From Brachypodium distachyon (lineage: Eukaryota > Streptophyta > Magnoliopsida > Poales > Poaceae): a DNA stretch of 64,000 nucleotides. Positions 28,300-41,600 of this stretch are shown in pieces. Every line of letters starts with the position of its first letter. Position 1 is the first letter of the stretch. The position numbers were made by a program, and so were the translations under genes. Under the pieces are notes generated by a model, which did no database searches, was not told where the DNA came from, and saw only the letters and a list, made by a program, of their open reading frames with translations. Location of the stretch: NCBI RefSeq assembly GCF_000005505.3, contig NC_016132.3, forward strand, positions 53,954,914 to 54,018,913, in the 5' to 3' direction.

Positions 28300-29150
28300 C
28301 CGCGGAGAAGTGTGAGTGCCACGATTTGCGGCGATCTGGTGATAACTGATAACCCCCAGAAGTCTCGGGTCAACGGACTAGATAATTGTCCAGATCTACT
28401 TCTGCAGCTCATCTTGGTTCCTGTATGAGAAAAGGCAAAATATCATTCCGATACGGTGAACATCAGCCATGCGTGCGAGAGTTTTAATCAGGCGATACTT
28501 CAACTATATGCTTAAACCGAAAATGGTTTAGTAGGCCATACCCCCCAAATTGCCATCGAAGTAGTTTGGGCCATTTTCTACTGTGGCAAAACTTGGCCAT
28601 GCATGCAGCTTACCAACTGCAATTGCTTGTGGGTAGTAGTCAGGTCCATCTCTGTTTTCCATGTTTCTCAGTTAAAACAACATACTCCAGAAAAAAACAA
28701 TAACATGTATTTATTGCAGAACGGTGTATTCTAGACAAAAACATATACAGTACGGAGTGTATATATATATTCCAGAACACACTCCAATTTTCAGTTTATT
28801 GACTGAACCACTGGACCAATCAACAGGACATGTGGTTCCTGAAGAGATCCTGAAGGACCTGGACAGGCAGCTCATCTTCAAGTACTGCCTGATCCCTTCC
28901 CTGATGCACCGGCAGACTTGAACTTCTGTACCGGCGACATCTGCTACTTTGGGAAGATTACTGCCATGGCGCCATGTACTCCCTGATGCACCGGCATGTG
29001 GAGTTGAGAACTCGCTGGCTCTCGAGGGGCAGTAGCGTCAGTATGATGATACTGTCACAGAAGATTCAAAAAAAAAATGATGATACTGTCACAGCGCAAG
29101 ACAACGGGAAAGCGTAAACTGAAGCTGGAAAGCGTCAATCGTCAGTAGCG
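28300..29150. other. Intergenic between chitinase 3 and coatomer alpha
   Basis: No gene supported. A short open stretch near 28800-28921 has a coding-like look but no recognised family and no splice context. A 25-bp duplication (ATGATGATACTGTCACAG) occurs at about 29044 and 29078. Confidence 0.45.
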
Positions 29151-29153
29151 GGC

Positions 29154-29180
29154 CGTGGGCCTGTTGTTGGGCCTTGTAAC
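29154..29180 (+). promoter_or_regulatory. Paired site II (TGGGCC) motifs before coatomer alpha
   Basis: GTGGGCCTG and TTGGGCCTTG lie in tandem about 270-295 bp before the ATG. TGGGCC/T elements are common in promoters of constitutively expressed plant genes. Confidence 0.5.
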
Positions 29181-29448
29181 GGTTGAAACCAGACCAGCGA
29201 ATGAAGAAGAGAGGCTCTTGTTTCCGATCGATCGATCCCCTTTTCTCTCTTCCTGCTCCCGGTTTCTCTTGAGATCTTAGCCTTGTACCGTCACAAATCT
29301 GTGGCGTCCTCGCCGTCGGCAAGGACATTGGACAGTACGTTACCCTCCTTCCTTCTCCCTCTCTCGAGCCGGTGGGTGGGTTTAGGGGGTGTGCCATCGC
29401 CGGAGTGGAGAGGAAGGGCTGGCCGTCCAAGGCGGCGGCGGGGGCGAG

Positions 29449-32400
29449 ATGCTGACCAAGTTCGAGACCAAGAGCAACCGCGTCAAGGGCCTCGCCTTCC
29501 ACCCGCGCCGCCCATGGATCCTCGCCAGTCTCCACAGCGGGGTCGTCCAGATGTGGGACTACCGCATGGGCACGCTCCTCGACCGCTTCGACGAGCACGA
29601 CGGGCCCGTACGCGGTGTCCACTTCCACAAGACGCAGCCGCTCTTCGTATCTGGAGGTACGCTACCAACATCTCTCTCTCCCTCCCTCCTTTGATCCCTG
29701 CCTTTTCTCGCCCTGGATCTGGCGATTATGAATGCTTCCTTACTAGTAGTTGTTGCACTGCTTCGATCAAATCAAAATGGCCCGCTTCACTCCGATCGAG
29801 CTGTTAGATGGCGCCAACCAATCTCAACTTGTCATCCATATGAACCCACAAACACTGACTCTAATTGTACTTGCAGTAACATCTCCGGTATCTAATGACT
29901 AAACAAGAGCGAGAATAGATCTGATTAGTCATTGATCTCGTTTCTATTCAGCAGTGTTGCAAAATAGTTTGGAATATATTTCATGCGATTCCAAGTCCTG
30001 ACAAAGTTCGAGGTACCTGCCAGCCAACTCATCATATGATGAACCCAGAAACAGCCCAATTGTGATTGTCTTGTTGGCTACAGATGTAGTTTATACTTTT
30101 TAGCAGTGTTGCAACTTGCAAGCAAGTTTTACTATGTTTCATGTAATTCAAATCCTAAAAAGTGTGAGCAAGTTCCTGTTCACTTTATAATCCTAATATT
30201 TGACTGTGGTTGCTCGAGCCATCTCATAGGCAGCTGATACTTTCTGAGACGCTCATATTTTGATGTGTCACAGGTGATGATTACAAGATTAAGGTGTGGA
30301 ACTACAAGACACACCGCTGCCTCTTCACGCTCCATGGTCACCTTGATTACATCCGCACTGTCCAGTTCCATGACGAGCATCCATGGATCGTGAGTGCTAG
30401 CGATGACCAGACAATCCGTATTTGGAATTGGCAGTCACGTACATGTGTGGCGGTGTTGACAGGGCATAATCACTATGTCATGTGTGCTTCCTTCCATCCC
30501 AAGGAGGACCTGGTCGTGTCAGCATCTCTGGATCAGACTGTCCGCGTGTGGGATATTGGGGCACTCAGGAAGAAGTCGGCCTCCCCAGCGGATGACATTA
30601 TGCGTCTCACGCAGATGAACACTGATCTGTTTGGAGGCATTGATGCTGTTGTCAAGTATGTCTTGGAGGGTCATGACCGTGGGGTCAATTGGGCTTCATT
30701 TCATCCCACACTGCCACTTATCGTTTCTGGGGCAGATGACCGGCAAGTGAAACTGTGGAGAATGAATGGTAACACAATGAATCGCTTCTCAACTTCACTT
30801 TTTTTTTTGCTGCATGCTACTCAAAAAGCATTCATATGTCAAACCAAATAATGTCACTGTTCCCATCTTTTTGAATCTGTTAAAAAACATGTTTTATCTT
30901 GCTGTTTCCTGAATATTAGAATGCATATTCTATCTTGTAGTTTTCTTAGCTTACATGTTTATGAACAGATACAAAGGCGTGGGAGGTTGATACTCTGAGG
31001 GGTCACATGAATAATGTGTCATGTGTATTGTTCCACGCGAAGCAAGACATCATCGTATCCAACTCGGAAGACAAAAGCATTCGCGTGTGGGATGCAACGA
31101 AGAGAACTGGTATCCAGACATTCAGGCGAGAGCATGACCGCTTCTGGATCCTTGCTGCTCACCCTGAAATGAATCTTCTTGCCGCTGGTCATGATAGTGG
31201 CATGATTGTGTTTAAGTTGGAGAGGGAACGCCCTGCTTTCTCCGTAAGTGGCGATACAGTGTTCTATGTGAAGGATCGCTTCCTCCGTTTCTATGAGTAC
31301 TCGACACAGAAAGAGGTCCAGGTGGCTCCGATAAGAAGGCCTGGATCAGTCAGCTTGAATCAGTCACCAAGGACGTTGTCACACAGCCCAACTGAGAATG
31401 CTGTCTTGATCTGCTCTGATGTGGATGGGGGCTCATACGAGCTTTATATTGTTCCAAAGGACTCTGCTGGTAGGGCTGATTACTTGCAGGACACGAAGAA
31501 AGGAGCTGGTGGTTCTGCAGTTTTCATAGCACGCAACCGGTTTGCAGTCTTGGAGAAGAGCAGCAACCAGGTTTTGGTGAAGAGTCTTAAGAATGAGATT
31601 GTGAAGAAAACTCCAGTACCTATTGCAACTGACGCTATTTACTATGCTGGAACTGGTAACGTATTGTGCAAAGCCGAAGACAGGGTGGCCATCTTTGATC
31701 TGCAGCAGCGGCTTGTTATTGGTGAACTCCAGGTATCTGCTGTTAAGTATGTGGTTTGGTCCAGTGATATGGAGTCTGTTGCATTGCTCAGCAAGCATGC
31801 CGTAGTCATTGCAAACAAGAAGCTTGTCCATCGCTGCACACTTCATGAAACCATACGTGTAAAGAGTGGTGCCTGGGATGAAAATGGTGTGTTCATATAT
31901 TCCACTCTGAACCATATCAAGTATTGCCTTCCTAATGGGGACAGTGGTATTATCAGAACTGTTGATGTTCCTATTTACATAACCAGAGTTGCGGGGAACA
32001 ACATTTGCTCTCTGGATCGTGATGGAAAGAACAAGATAATTATGGTTGATGCATCTGAATACATTTTCAAGCTGGCCCTTCTACGGAAACGCTACGATCA
32101 TGTTATGAGCATGATCAAGAGCTCGCAGCTGTGTGGGCAAGCGGTCATTTCTTACCTGCAACAGAAAGGGTTTCCAGAAGTTGCTCTACACTTTGTGAAA
32201 GATGAGAAAACCAGATTTAACCTGGCTCTTGAGAGCGGGAACATTCAAATTGCTGTTGCTTCAGCAAAAGAGCTTGATGACAAGGATCACTGGTACAGGT
32301 TGGGAATTGAGGCTCTGAGACAGGGAAATGTTGGTATTGTTGAATATGCATACCAGAGAACAAAGAATTTTGACAGGCTTGCTTTTCTTTATCTGCTAAC

Positions 32401-33925
32401 TGGTTACTTGGACAAGGTGGGCTTTATGTCTAAGATAGCTGGACAGAACAACAATTTGATGGGCCAGTTTCACAATGCATTGTATCTTGGGGATGTTAGG
32501 AAAAGAGTTGAGATATTGGAGAGTGCTGGACAGGTACCTCTTGCCTATGTAACTGCAGCCACTCATGGGCTCACTGAAATTGCCGATAGGCTTGCTAGTG
32601 AATTGGGAGAAAATGTGCCTTCTCTGCCTGAAGGAAAAGGTAGATCACTTTTAATTCCTCCCGCACCTCTCACGGCTTGTGGTGATTGGCCATTGTTGAG
32701 GGTGATGCGAGGTATTTTTGAGGGTGGACTAGATGCTACTGGTAGGGCAGAGCAGGATGAAGACTATGAAGATGCTGGTGGTGACTGGGGGGATGAAGAC
32801 CTTGAAATTGTTGATGTAAGTAATGTGGTTGAAAATGGAGATATAACTGTCCATGTTGAGGAAAATGGGACAAATGAAGAGGATGGAGAAGAGGAAGGTG
32901 GCTGGGACCTTGAGGACCTGGAATTACCACCTGAGGCAGAGACACCAAAAGCTACAGGTCCGTCCCGTTCTGCTTTGTTTGTGGTTCCTACACCAGGCAT
33001 GCCTGTCAGCCAAATTTGGACTCAGAAATCATCTCTTGCTGGAGAGCATGCTGCAGCTGGGAATTATGACACTGCAATGCGATTGCTTAGCCGCCAGTTG
33101 GGCATAAGGAACTTTGCTCCTCTGAAAGCCTTGTTTCTTGATGCACATATGGGCAGTCATACCTTTCTGCGTGCATTTGCAAGTGCTCCAGTTATACCTG
33201 TTGCTGTTGAGAAGGGCTGGAGTGAATCTGCTAGTCCCAATGTGAGGGGCCCACCTGCACTCGTGTTTAGCTTCTCACAAATGGACGACAAGCTTAAGGC
33301 TGCATATAAAGCCACAACCGAGGGTAAATTCCCAGAAGCACTGAGGCAGTTTCTTAACATCCTCTACACCATTCCACTCCTTGTTGTGGACTCGCGGAGA
33401 GAAGTTGATGAAGTGAAGGAGCTCATTGAGATAGTGAGAGAATATGTTCTTGGTCTTAAGATGGAAGTCAAAAGGAAGGAGCTGAAAGATGACGCGACAC
33501 GCCAACAGGAGTTGGCTGCATACTTCACTAACTGCAAGCTGCAGAAGGTTCATATGCGTCTTGTCCTCACCAGTGCCATGGGTCTTTGCTTCAAGGGTGG
33601 AAACTACGCCACGGCAGCGAACTTTGCGCGAATGCTTCTGGAGAACAGCCCAAATGAGGCCCAGGCAAAGAAGGCTCGGCAAGTTCTGCAGGCTTGCGGT
33701 GACAGGAAAGATGGGCATCAGCTGAACTATGACTTCAGAAATCCATTTGTTGTGTGTGGAGCAACCTTTGTTCCAATATACCGTGGGCAGAAGGATGTTT
33801 CCTGCCCATATTGTGCGTCTCGGTTTGTGCCCTCCGTAGAAGGTCAGCTTTGCAGCATATGTGAGCTTTCGGTGGTTGGAGCAGATGCTTCAGGACTCCT
33901 ATGCTCTCCTACACAATCGAGATGA
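29449..33925 (+). CDS. COPA: Coatomer subunit alpha (COPI alpha-COP)
   Basis: Scaffold subunit of the COPI coat, which takes cargo from Golgi to ER; its N-terminal propeller reads dilysine (KKxx) signals. Exons 29449-29656, 30274-30768 and 30969-33925 join in phase to 1219 aa, the usual plant length. Residues 1-320 form the first WD40 propeller ([54 protein letters not shown]). Residues about 330-600 form the second propeller, then an alpha-solenoid. An acidic linker ([15 protein letters not shown] and a second Glu-rich stretch) precedes the C-terminal domain that binds epsilon-COP. The C-terminus has paired Cys motifs ([15 protein letters not shown]). No frame breaks. The start is the first ATG after a short GC-rich leader. 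Parts of a second copy lie at 35873 and 48549. Confidence 0.97.
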
Positions 33926-34623
33926 GTGGTGATGGTGGCTTCACCTTGTGACCAAGTTTGTAAGTCCAGTGCGAAGACTGTTGTCGTTATACTCTACCAG
34001 GGATTTAATTACCAAGTTGTGAGGAATAAGTATAGTAATTGGTTGTCTTGCGTCGTTTATTCGTCTTTGTCCTTATTTTAGTGTCATGCGGCGGTGGTAA
34101 AATGCTGTAGGATTTTGAACAGTTCCTATTAGGACAAAATGATGTATTTAATTGAGATTGCACTATATCTTGTACCATATTTGCGTACGTATGGCTGATC
34201 TTTATTGTTTCTCCTTTACTGAGAGTTGCTTTGTGTTTGGTTGCTGTTAATTGTTTCTCCTCATTGCATTTTGTTGATAAGCAAGCCTGTAGAAGATTCG
34301 AGGGTTTATTGACGGCAACATCAGCTATTCTGCTGTGACGAAGATTCAATTCCACACTGGACTCCAGCAATACATACATTAACAATTGTTATGTGTTGGT
34401 CAAAAGCAGCAGCAAGATAGAACTGTAATGCTTCTCAATCTTCTCTTTTTATTATTGCAGGATGTTTCGGACCTCCCAACCCCAAAAGAGAGTGGACACC
34501 TTCCTGTGTCCAGCCTTCTTCGCGTGTATTCTGACATTCCTATCTAGCCTTTGCGCTTGAATGGAAGGAGACACCATTTTGATCACCAGACTTGATTACT
34601 GTTCTATTATATTGACGCCTTCA

Positions 34624-34746
34624 GATTTTCCGGACCAGATTTAAGGACATTCAAAAGTAGGATTTTCGCCTTTGATCCGAGCCGTGATTTTCCGGACCAG
34701 ATTTAAGGACATTCAAAAGTGGGATTTTCGCCTTTGATCCGAGCCA
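34624..34746. repeat. 62-bp tandem duplication downstream of COPA
   Basis: GATTTTCCGGACCAGATTTA starts at 34624 and again at 34686, and the units match through CGCCTTTGATCCGAGCC with one difference (AGTAGG/AGTGGG). It is near the presumed 3' end region of the coatomer gene. Confidence 0.92.
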
Positions 34747-34749
34747 TAT

Positions 34750-35790
34750 GTTTTTATTTAGTGACGTACTATGATAGTTTGCATTGGAGGTGGGTTTTCA
34801 TCGGATATGTCGTCTTGAATCTTTACTACGGTAACTCTCAAGTCAGCCCAAAGGTCTCTGACCTCCAACTCTGTTTGTTGCGTAAAAGGGCCTGCGAGGT
34901 ACACCCTATGTCGGCATATAAATCGTGTATGATATGAAATTTTTTATCGTGTTTTGCTCTTGTGCATCTCCCTATGTCGGCAGGCCTAACACATCTTAGC
35001 TGCTCGATTTATAAGTAAAGGCTTAAATCTTAGTCGATGGTGCTATAGTTGTTGGATTAATATCTGGACGTTATCCTCTCTCATCTCCATTGTTCGTGCA
35101 AATCTTAAACCACCAAATAGATCCAAAGACAAAGTAATCAACTGATACCTAACTAAAAGTCAAACGACTTACATATAGAAAAATAAAAAATAAAAAGAAA
35201 TATAGTTAAATATATTCATACTAAATGTGGTTAAATATATGTGACATATCCGTGAAAACCACCTTTATGGTAAAAAAACCACTGAAAACCATTGTAAAAA
35301 GTTCAAAATATTCTCAAAGTAATTAAATATATTGGAGAAGTGATGTTTTATGTGTGTGTAAAATTTAAGTCCAAACTCAATTGCATTTACTAGCAGCGAA
35401 AAAACAATTTAGTATGAATAGTGGTTTTTTTGTTGTTTGACACTATTTATTCATTAGTATATATATTTTTAATTTCTTTCAAATTTCCGACTTGCAAACT
35501 TTCACATTTATAGAACATCACCTACAACATATGTATTCTTGTAGAATTTTTTTGAAACTTCTTAACAGGTTTTTATTGAGTCCGCACAATTTACACCGTA
35601 AAAGTACTTTCCAACCTGTATTTTGCCTAAATATAAAAAGCCGTGGTTTTGCTTGATTAACTGATAGGAAAAGAGAACCCACTAAGCAGCAGGCAAATCT
35701 TCCCTCTTGACTCTCTGAGAGCGAGATCCAAATCACCGAACTGACCCAACCCAGCCCAGATCCATCCACCTGACCGCCCTCCTTCCCTCT
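34750..35790. other. Intergenic, AT-rich
   Basis: Spacer between the two coatomer copies. No exon or complete element recognised. Confidence 0.5.
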
Positions 35791-35872
35791 CCCACGCCAG
35801 TGGGTGGGTTTATAGTGGTGCCGTCGCCGGAGAGGATAGGAAGGGCTGGCCGTCCAAGGCGGCGGCGGCGAG

Positions 35873-37275
35873 ATGCTGACCAAGTTCGAGACCAAGAGCA
35901 ACCGAGTCAAGGGCGTCGCCTTCCACCCGCGCCGCCCATGGATCCTCGCCAGCCTCCACAGCGGGGTCGTCCAGATGTGGGACTACCGCATGGGCACGCT
36001 CCTCAACCGCTTCGACGAGCACGACGGTCCCGTACGCGGCGTCCATTTCCACAAGACGCAGCCTCTCTTCGTATCTGGAGGTACGCTACCAACATCCCTC
36101 TTTCTCTCCATTGATCCCTGCCTTTTCTAGCCTTGGTTCTGGCAGCCTTATGTATGCTTCCGCACTTTACTACAGTACTACTCCCTCCGATCCTAAATTT
36201 TTGTGGTGGTTTTAGTTCAAAGAGTAGTTGTTACCACTGCTTCGATCAAATCAAAACGGCTCGCTTCACTCCGAGCGAGCTGTTAAATGGCGCCAACCAA
36301 TCTGACCTTGTCATCCATATGAAGCCACAGACACTGACTTGTACTTGCAGTAATATCTCCAGTATGTAATGACTAAACGAGAACAGTAATAGATCTGCTT
36401 GGTCATTGGTGTGGTTTCTACTTGGCAGCGTTGCAACTTGTAACATAATTTGAAATATAGTTCATGCGATTCTAAGTCATCATATAATGAACCCAGAAAC
36501 ACCCCAATTGCACTTGCCTCAGTTTTTAAGCAAGAAAAGAACAATAGATCTTCATGTCTGTAGATTTGGTTTGTACATTTAGCAGTGTTGCAACTTGCAA
36601 GCAAGTTTTGCTATTTTTCATGCGATTCAGATTCTATCAAGTATGAACAAGTTCCTGTTCAATCCTAATATTTGACTGTAGTTGTGCATGCCATCTAATA
36701 GGTAATCGATACATTCTAAGATAGTGCTCTTTTGATGTGTCACAGGTGATGATTACAAGATTAAGGTGTGGAACTACAAGACACACCGCTGCCTTTTCAC
36801 GCTCCATGGTCACCTTGACTACATCCGCACGGTTCAGTTTCATGACGAGCATCCATGGATTGTCAGTGCTAGCGATGATCAGACAATCCGTATTTGGAAT
36901 TGGCAGTCCCGCACCTGTGTGGCAGTCTTGACAGGGCATAATCACTATGTCATATGTGCTTCCTTCCATCCTAAGGAGGACCTTGTCGTGTCAGCATCTC
37001 TGGATCAGACTGTCCGTGTGTGGGATATTGGGGCACTCAGGAAGAAGTCGGTCTCCCCAGCGGATGACATTATGCGTCTCACGCAGATGAACACTGATAT
37101 GTTTGGAGGCATTGATGCTGTTGTCAAGTATGTCTTGGAGGGTCATGACCGGGGGGTCAATTGGGCTTCATTCCATCCCACACTGCCACTTATCGTTTCT
37201 GGGGCAGATGACCGGCAAGTGAAACTGTGGAGAATGAATGGTAGCACTATGACTTCATTTTTTTTGGCAGCATGA
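35873..37275 (+). pseudogene. 3'-truncated second coatomer alpha copy (exons 1-2 only)
   Basis: Exon 1 (35873-36080, 208 nt) and exon 2 (36746-37240, 495 nt) have the same lengths, phases and splice sites as the intact gene at 29449. Homology begins in the leader near 35795 and continues into intron 2 to about 37318, where it stops abruptly. The 2957-nt third exon is absent. Over 234 residues I count only about five amino-acid changes (for example GVAF/GLAF, LLNRF/LLDRF, VICAS/VMCAS, KSVSP/KSASP, TDMFG/TDLFG) against many silent ones. Without splicing of intron 2 the frame ends at 37275 after a few extra residues, which would give a roughly 245-aa WD40-only protein. Intron 1 has gained a one-ended Stowaway fragment (CTCCCTCCGATCC at 36181). 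It is probably non-functional as coatomer. Confidence 0.85.
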
Positions 37276-37416
37276 TACTCAACAAGCATTCACATGCCAA
37301 ACTAAATCTTGTCACTGCTCTATTTGGCGGCGCCGGTGCAGGGAGATCGAGAGGCGGCGGCACCAACCCTCTAGCTACTGCTTCTGCTCGGGATGGGGGG
37401 CGGGTCGGGTCGGGAT

Positions 37417-38515
37417 TATGGATGGCAATGGGTACCCGAAACCCGATTACCCGACGGTCTAGACCCGATTAGATGCGGGTCTGAGGAAAAATCAGACCCG
37501 CAGGTCCATAAATGGGGAAATTTCGGACCCGTCCGGTCTGGCGGGTTCGGGTCTCGTATGGCCGAACCCGAACCCGGAAACCCGGTTCAGTATATAGGCC
37601 CCAGATGTCAGTGAATGGGATGCACATCAAATTCGGCCCAGCCCAATGCTCAAATGGACAAGCCCAACCCAACTACAAACCCTAAGATACTAAGTCCTGT
37701 TTGTTTGGCCTTCTGCTTCAGCTTTTGGTGCTTCTGACAATCTCAAAAGCATTTCTCCCGTTTACACATGAAGCTGAGAAGCACGTCCGGATGCTTCTCA
37801 GGTAGAAGCACCAAAAGCACGTCCGGAAATGCTTCTCAGCTTAATGTGTAAACAAGAGAAGTATTTTTGAGATTGCTAAAAGCACCGGAATCAGAAGCAC
37901 AGGGCGTGACTTCCAGTCGCATCCCCAAGATATCCCGATCCACTCCTCCTTCCTCCCCACGACCCCGCCGCCCCGCCCCTCTCTCTCTCGCGTGCGCGCC
38001 CATCCACCCCTCTCCCCGCAGGCCGCCTCCGCCACTTCTCTCCAACAGGCGGCGGCCCCAGATCCTCGCGCCCCGCCGCCCTCGCCTCCCGCCTCCTTCG
38101 CCTGCCCCGCCGCCCTCCCCTCGCACCTCCCTCGCCCCCGTCGCCACGCCTCGCGCTCCCGCGGCCGCCCGTCGCTCCGCCTCGCGCGCCCGCCTCGGCC
38201 GTCTCTCCGCCTTGTGCGCCCGCCGTGCCTGTCACTCCGCCTAGCGCGCCCGTCGCCGCCGTCGCTTCGCCTTGCGCGCCGGCCGCTGCCGCCCTCACCT
38301 CGCGCGCCCGCCGCCGCCGTCGCGCGCGTGCGCCGTCCCTCAGCCACGCGGGTCGGGTTTACCCGCGGGTACCCGAGACCCGTCTCGGGTCCGGGTCTGA
38401 GAAATTTTTAGACCCGACTTCAGGTCCAGGTCCGAGTTCGGGTCACGGGCCGGGCGGCCGGGTCCGGGTCTGGTATGGCCTGACCCGGCCCCGAACCCGA
38501 CGGGTGCCATCCGGA
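37417..38515. mobile_element. Non-autonomous hAT-like DNA transposon
   Basis: Flanked by an 8-bp direct duplication GTCGGGAT (37409-37416 and 38516-38523), the target-site length of hAT elements. Ends are TATGGATGGCAATGGGTACC and the inverse TCCGGATGGCACCCG, sharing GGATGGCA. Subterminal regions are packed with GGGTACCCG/ACCCG motifs on both sides. The inside is a GC-rich Arg/Pro-type low-complexity stretch (about 37960-38340) and a foldback (about 37713-37897). There is no transposase. The many long arginine-rich frames on both strands are base-composition shadows. Confidence 0.75.
37713..37897. repeat. Foldback (inverted repeat) inside the hAT-like element
   Basis: TTTTGGTGCTTCTGACAATC and CTCAAAAGCATTTCTC... 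pair with GAGATTGCTAAAAGCACC and the opposite arm, and ATGAAGCTGAGAAGCACGTC pairs with ATGCTTCTCAGCTTAATG. The segment reads nearly palindromically around about 37805 and could form a long hairpin, like small foldback MITEs. Confidence 0.7.
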
Positions 38516-38672
38516 GTCGGGATGGGGAGAGAAGGGCGACTGGAGGTGGGTGGTCGAGTAGCCTCCTGCTAGAAGCTGTGGAAGCAGCTCCTAGGAGCCC
38601 AAACAAACGAACCCCAAAAGCCCCCGTTTGTTCCCCCGCTCCGGCTGCAAAATCCTAGGGTTCCCGCTGCCT

Positions 38673-41600
38673 ATGAGCTCGTCGATTCCTGATGCCGATG
38701 AGCTGGACGGCGCCCGGAGCCTGGCACTCATCGCCTTCACGAAGCTCTCCATGTACGAGTCCACCACCACCTCGTCCTCCTCATCGGTCTCCGCTCTTAG
38801 CGCCGATCTCCCTCCCCTCCTTCACTGCTGCTTCCAGTTGCTGCCCTGCCTCGACCACGACCTAGCCACCAGATGCGTCAGCCGCCTCTGCTCCTTCCTC
38901 CATAGCATCCTCTCCGGCGACCCTGACCCCGCCTTTGTTCCCGCCCTTGAGGTAGCGTAATTAAGCACCCCGCTTTCTTGGTTGCTTCAGTTCCTTCGTA
39001 AACGCTGCCAAATGTACATCATTTTTGCTGCTAAACTAAAATGAACTAGCGACGGTCTCAACTCCACTCCAACAAAAAGTGAAGCTAAATGGTGTTTGGG
39101 ACAACTCCTCCTTCACAAGTGGAGTCGTGGAGTGGAGCAGTCCCAGACACGCCCGTGGTATCAGGGACGAGTTGCAGGAACTACTTTAATCTGACAATGG
39201 CCAATGATTTGATTGTGATTTGTTTTCTTTGAGAGGTGAGAACTAGCCGATAATATCAAATTTTTGATCAGGCATTTGGTCCTTGCAGGTGTTCTTTCAG
39301 ATTTTCATGAATACCGACCAACTGAGGCGTTTCATCATGGTTGAACAGAAAGGATCAGAGGTCTCCCCGCCATGGCGGTATGAGCTTGGTGTCAGGCTGG
39401 AGCTCATGTCCCACTATTTCATTTCATTTGTGCACGATGAGGTGGGATTTGAGCAGTTTTTTAGTGCACTCTCTTGGTCGGAGAAGGGGATTCGACACAC
39501 TCCGGAATTTGGCTTGGCTGGAGCTATTTCCCTAGTCCGCAGGAGCTATTGGTTCTCTATGCCGGTTATTCCCCAAGCTCATTTTGTATTGCTCGCATCC
39601 AGATGTGTTGGCAGTGGGGATCTCGACATGCATTTGCAAGTGTTTCGGCATGCCATGGAAGCTTATTTGATATACTTGCCTGAATTGAGTGTTTTTGACA
39701 GATGTAGCACAGTGAAAAGCCCGTTCAGTTGTTTTGCCAACAGGAGACTTCTTAACTCTCCTATCCCAGATGCAACTAGTCAGAAGCTAAACTGTCAGAT
39801 CAATAGGTTTCTTTTGTTCTGCAAGGCACACTCTGATGATAGCCCACATGTCAAGGAGAAGGATATCTTTGATGTTTGTGTCAGCTTCATTGAAGAGAAC
39901 CAGCATGTATTTCCTGAACAATCGAGGAAGGATGCTGTTACTGTTGTGAAGATAATAGTGTATAATATCATGGATTGTGCTAAGCAAAAGGAGATGCATA
40001 GATTTGATTCTAAAGTTTCAGAGGAGATTATCTACATTGCTGCTGTACTTAAACTAATCGGTTCCTCTTTTCTGGAAATTCTTCACTGCAGTCGACAAAT
40101 GAGGGTTCCAGATGACAAGAACCATGAAAATCATATTGTAGTTTGCATATCTGAAACAATCCGCTTACTTGGACGGTATGAAGCTGATGGACTTCCTATA
40201 GGTGACTTATTTGGTTTGATTGTGAAGCCTGTTGATAGGGAAAGGGCCTCAGTGGTGATGCTTTTTCACTTTGCTAGCCTATTAGTCTTCTGTTTGAGAA
40301 TGGGGTTTGGTTTTCTGTGGAGAGGTTGCATTATCATGATGATGTTGGCCATGAATCTTGTGATTGATGAAGAAAGAAGTCTGGGTCTATTTCGTTTTCT
40401 TATTGGTTCAAAAGATTTTGCAATTTCTTCTATCGGCCAAAACGGCAATTTGAAGGTGTAAAACTTGTAGCTGCTAACATAGTTTCTCGTTCTGATTCCT
40501 TTTTTACCTTCTAGTTTTTGGTTCTTTTGTTTACTGTCATTTTATTTTCTGCAGGGTTCTACCCAGAGAAAATCTTCTACAGCAATAGCTTTACAGTTCA
40601 ATAACTTACATAAACGTCTTTCTCGAGACAAGGTCGGGCATGATTTTAGTGAGGACAGCAGGTAACCTCAATAACCATATAGCTATTGGAGGTGCACAAT
40701 GGATAAGATAGTCTTAACTTGCATATTATAGTAAACTTGGAATGATGTGGAGAACTAGGTCTTCTAAGTTCTAACAGTTGTTTCAGATTATTTTCTTACT
40801 CGTTACCTTTTAGAATACCTCCATTTCTTTGTGAACTGTAAGCCCTTGCGAGTATGCTTTGGCGATATCTGAAATTTTAGACCAATGTATAAAGACAATA
40901 ACTGGTTAGATGAATGTGTTGGCAAAGGGAAAGAATGTGCCGTTACCAAATTGATTCTGTTACAGAATGCATACAAATACAAATTCTAAAATTTTCATGC
41001 ATAGTATACACATTACCTGATTAACCAAATAGCAATTCATCTCCTCAGAAACACACATGATATTATAATTTTCCTATATTTTTTTATTATATATAATAGA
41101 TAGAAGAAGAGATAAACTCCCTCTGTTCTTAAATCTAGATTGCCACGACGCTCTGGTGAGTTGAGGCAACCAAAGGGTGTTTGAAAAAAATCATATCAAA
41201 TGGAAGGAAGTACAAAATTATACCTCACATGGCAGCAAGTTAGGAGATTTGGCAACCTGTCAAAAACAAATTTAGGAGATTTGGAAATATAAGTCATAAC
41301 TGACATTAACATAGCTTGACCACATGTTCAAAATAATAGTTAACCAGTCCATAACATGCTGAAGGTGCTCGTTATTCATGTGCAATGTCAACAGAGTTAA
41401 CGGATACCAACTATCCTGCTGTGCCTTGTCCTCACCAATTCTGCATCCTCAGCCGACACTGCCTTGATTTATCACTCTGAATTATGAGAACCGCCCTTTT
41501 GACTATCCATAGCACCAGTTTCACCATGGCTGCCTGGCATGATTAGTGACGGCGTGCAAGTACAACATTAACACAAACTTTACAATTCTTACGCTACTTC

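Noticed and set aside
28724..28921. Short frame containing VPEEILKDLDRQLIFKYC
   Set aside because: Looks coding but is too short, has no flanking exons and I recognise no family; it could be a tiny gene relic.
37836..38411. Several Arg/Gly/Pro-rich frames on both strands
   Set aside because: Composition artefacts of the GC-rich interior of the hAT-like element; all six frames are open without similarity.
41122..41160. Stowaway end (CTCCCTCTGTTCTTAAATC) in intron 3 of the unknown gene
   Set aside because: Only one end is visible and no TA-flanked partner was found, so it is not listed as an element.
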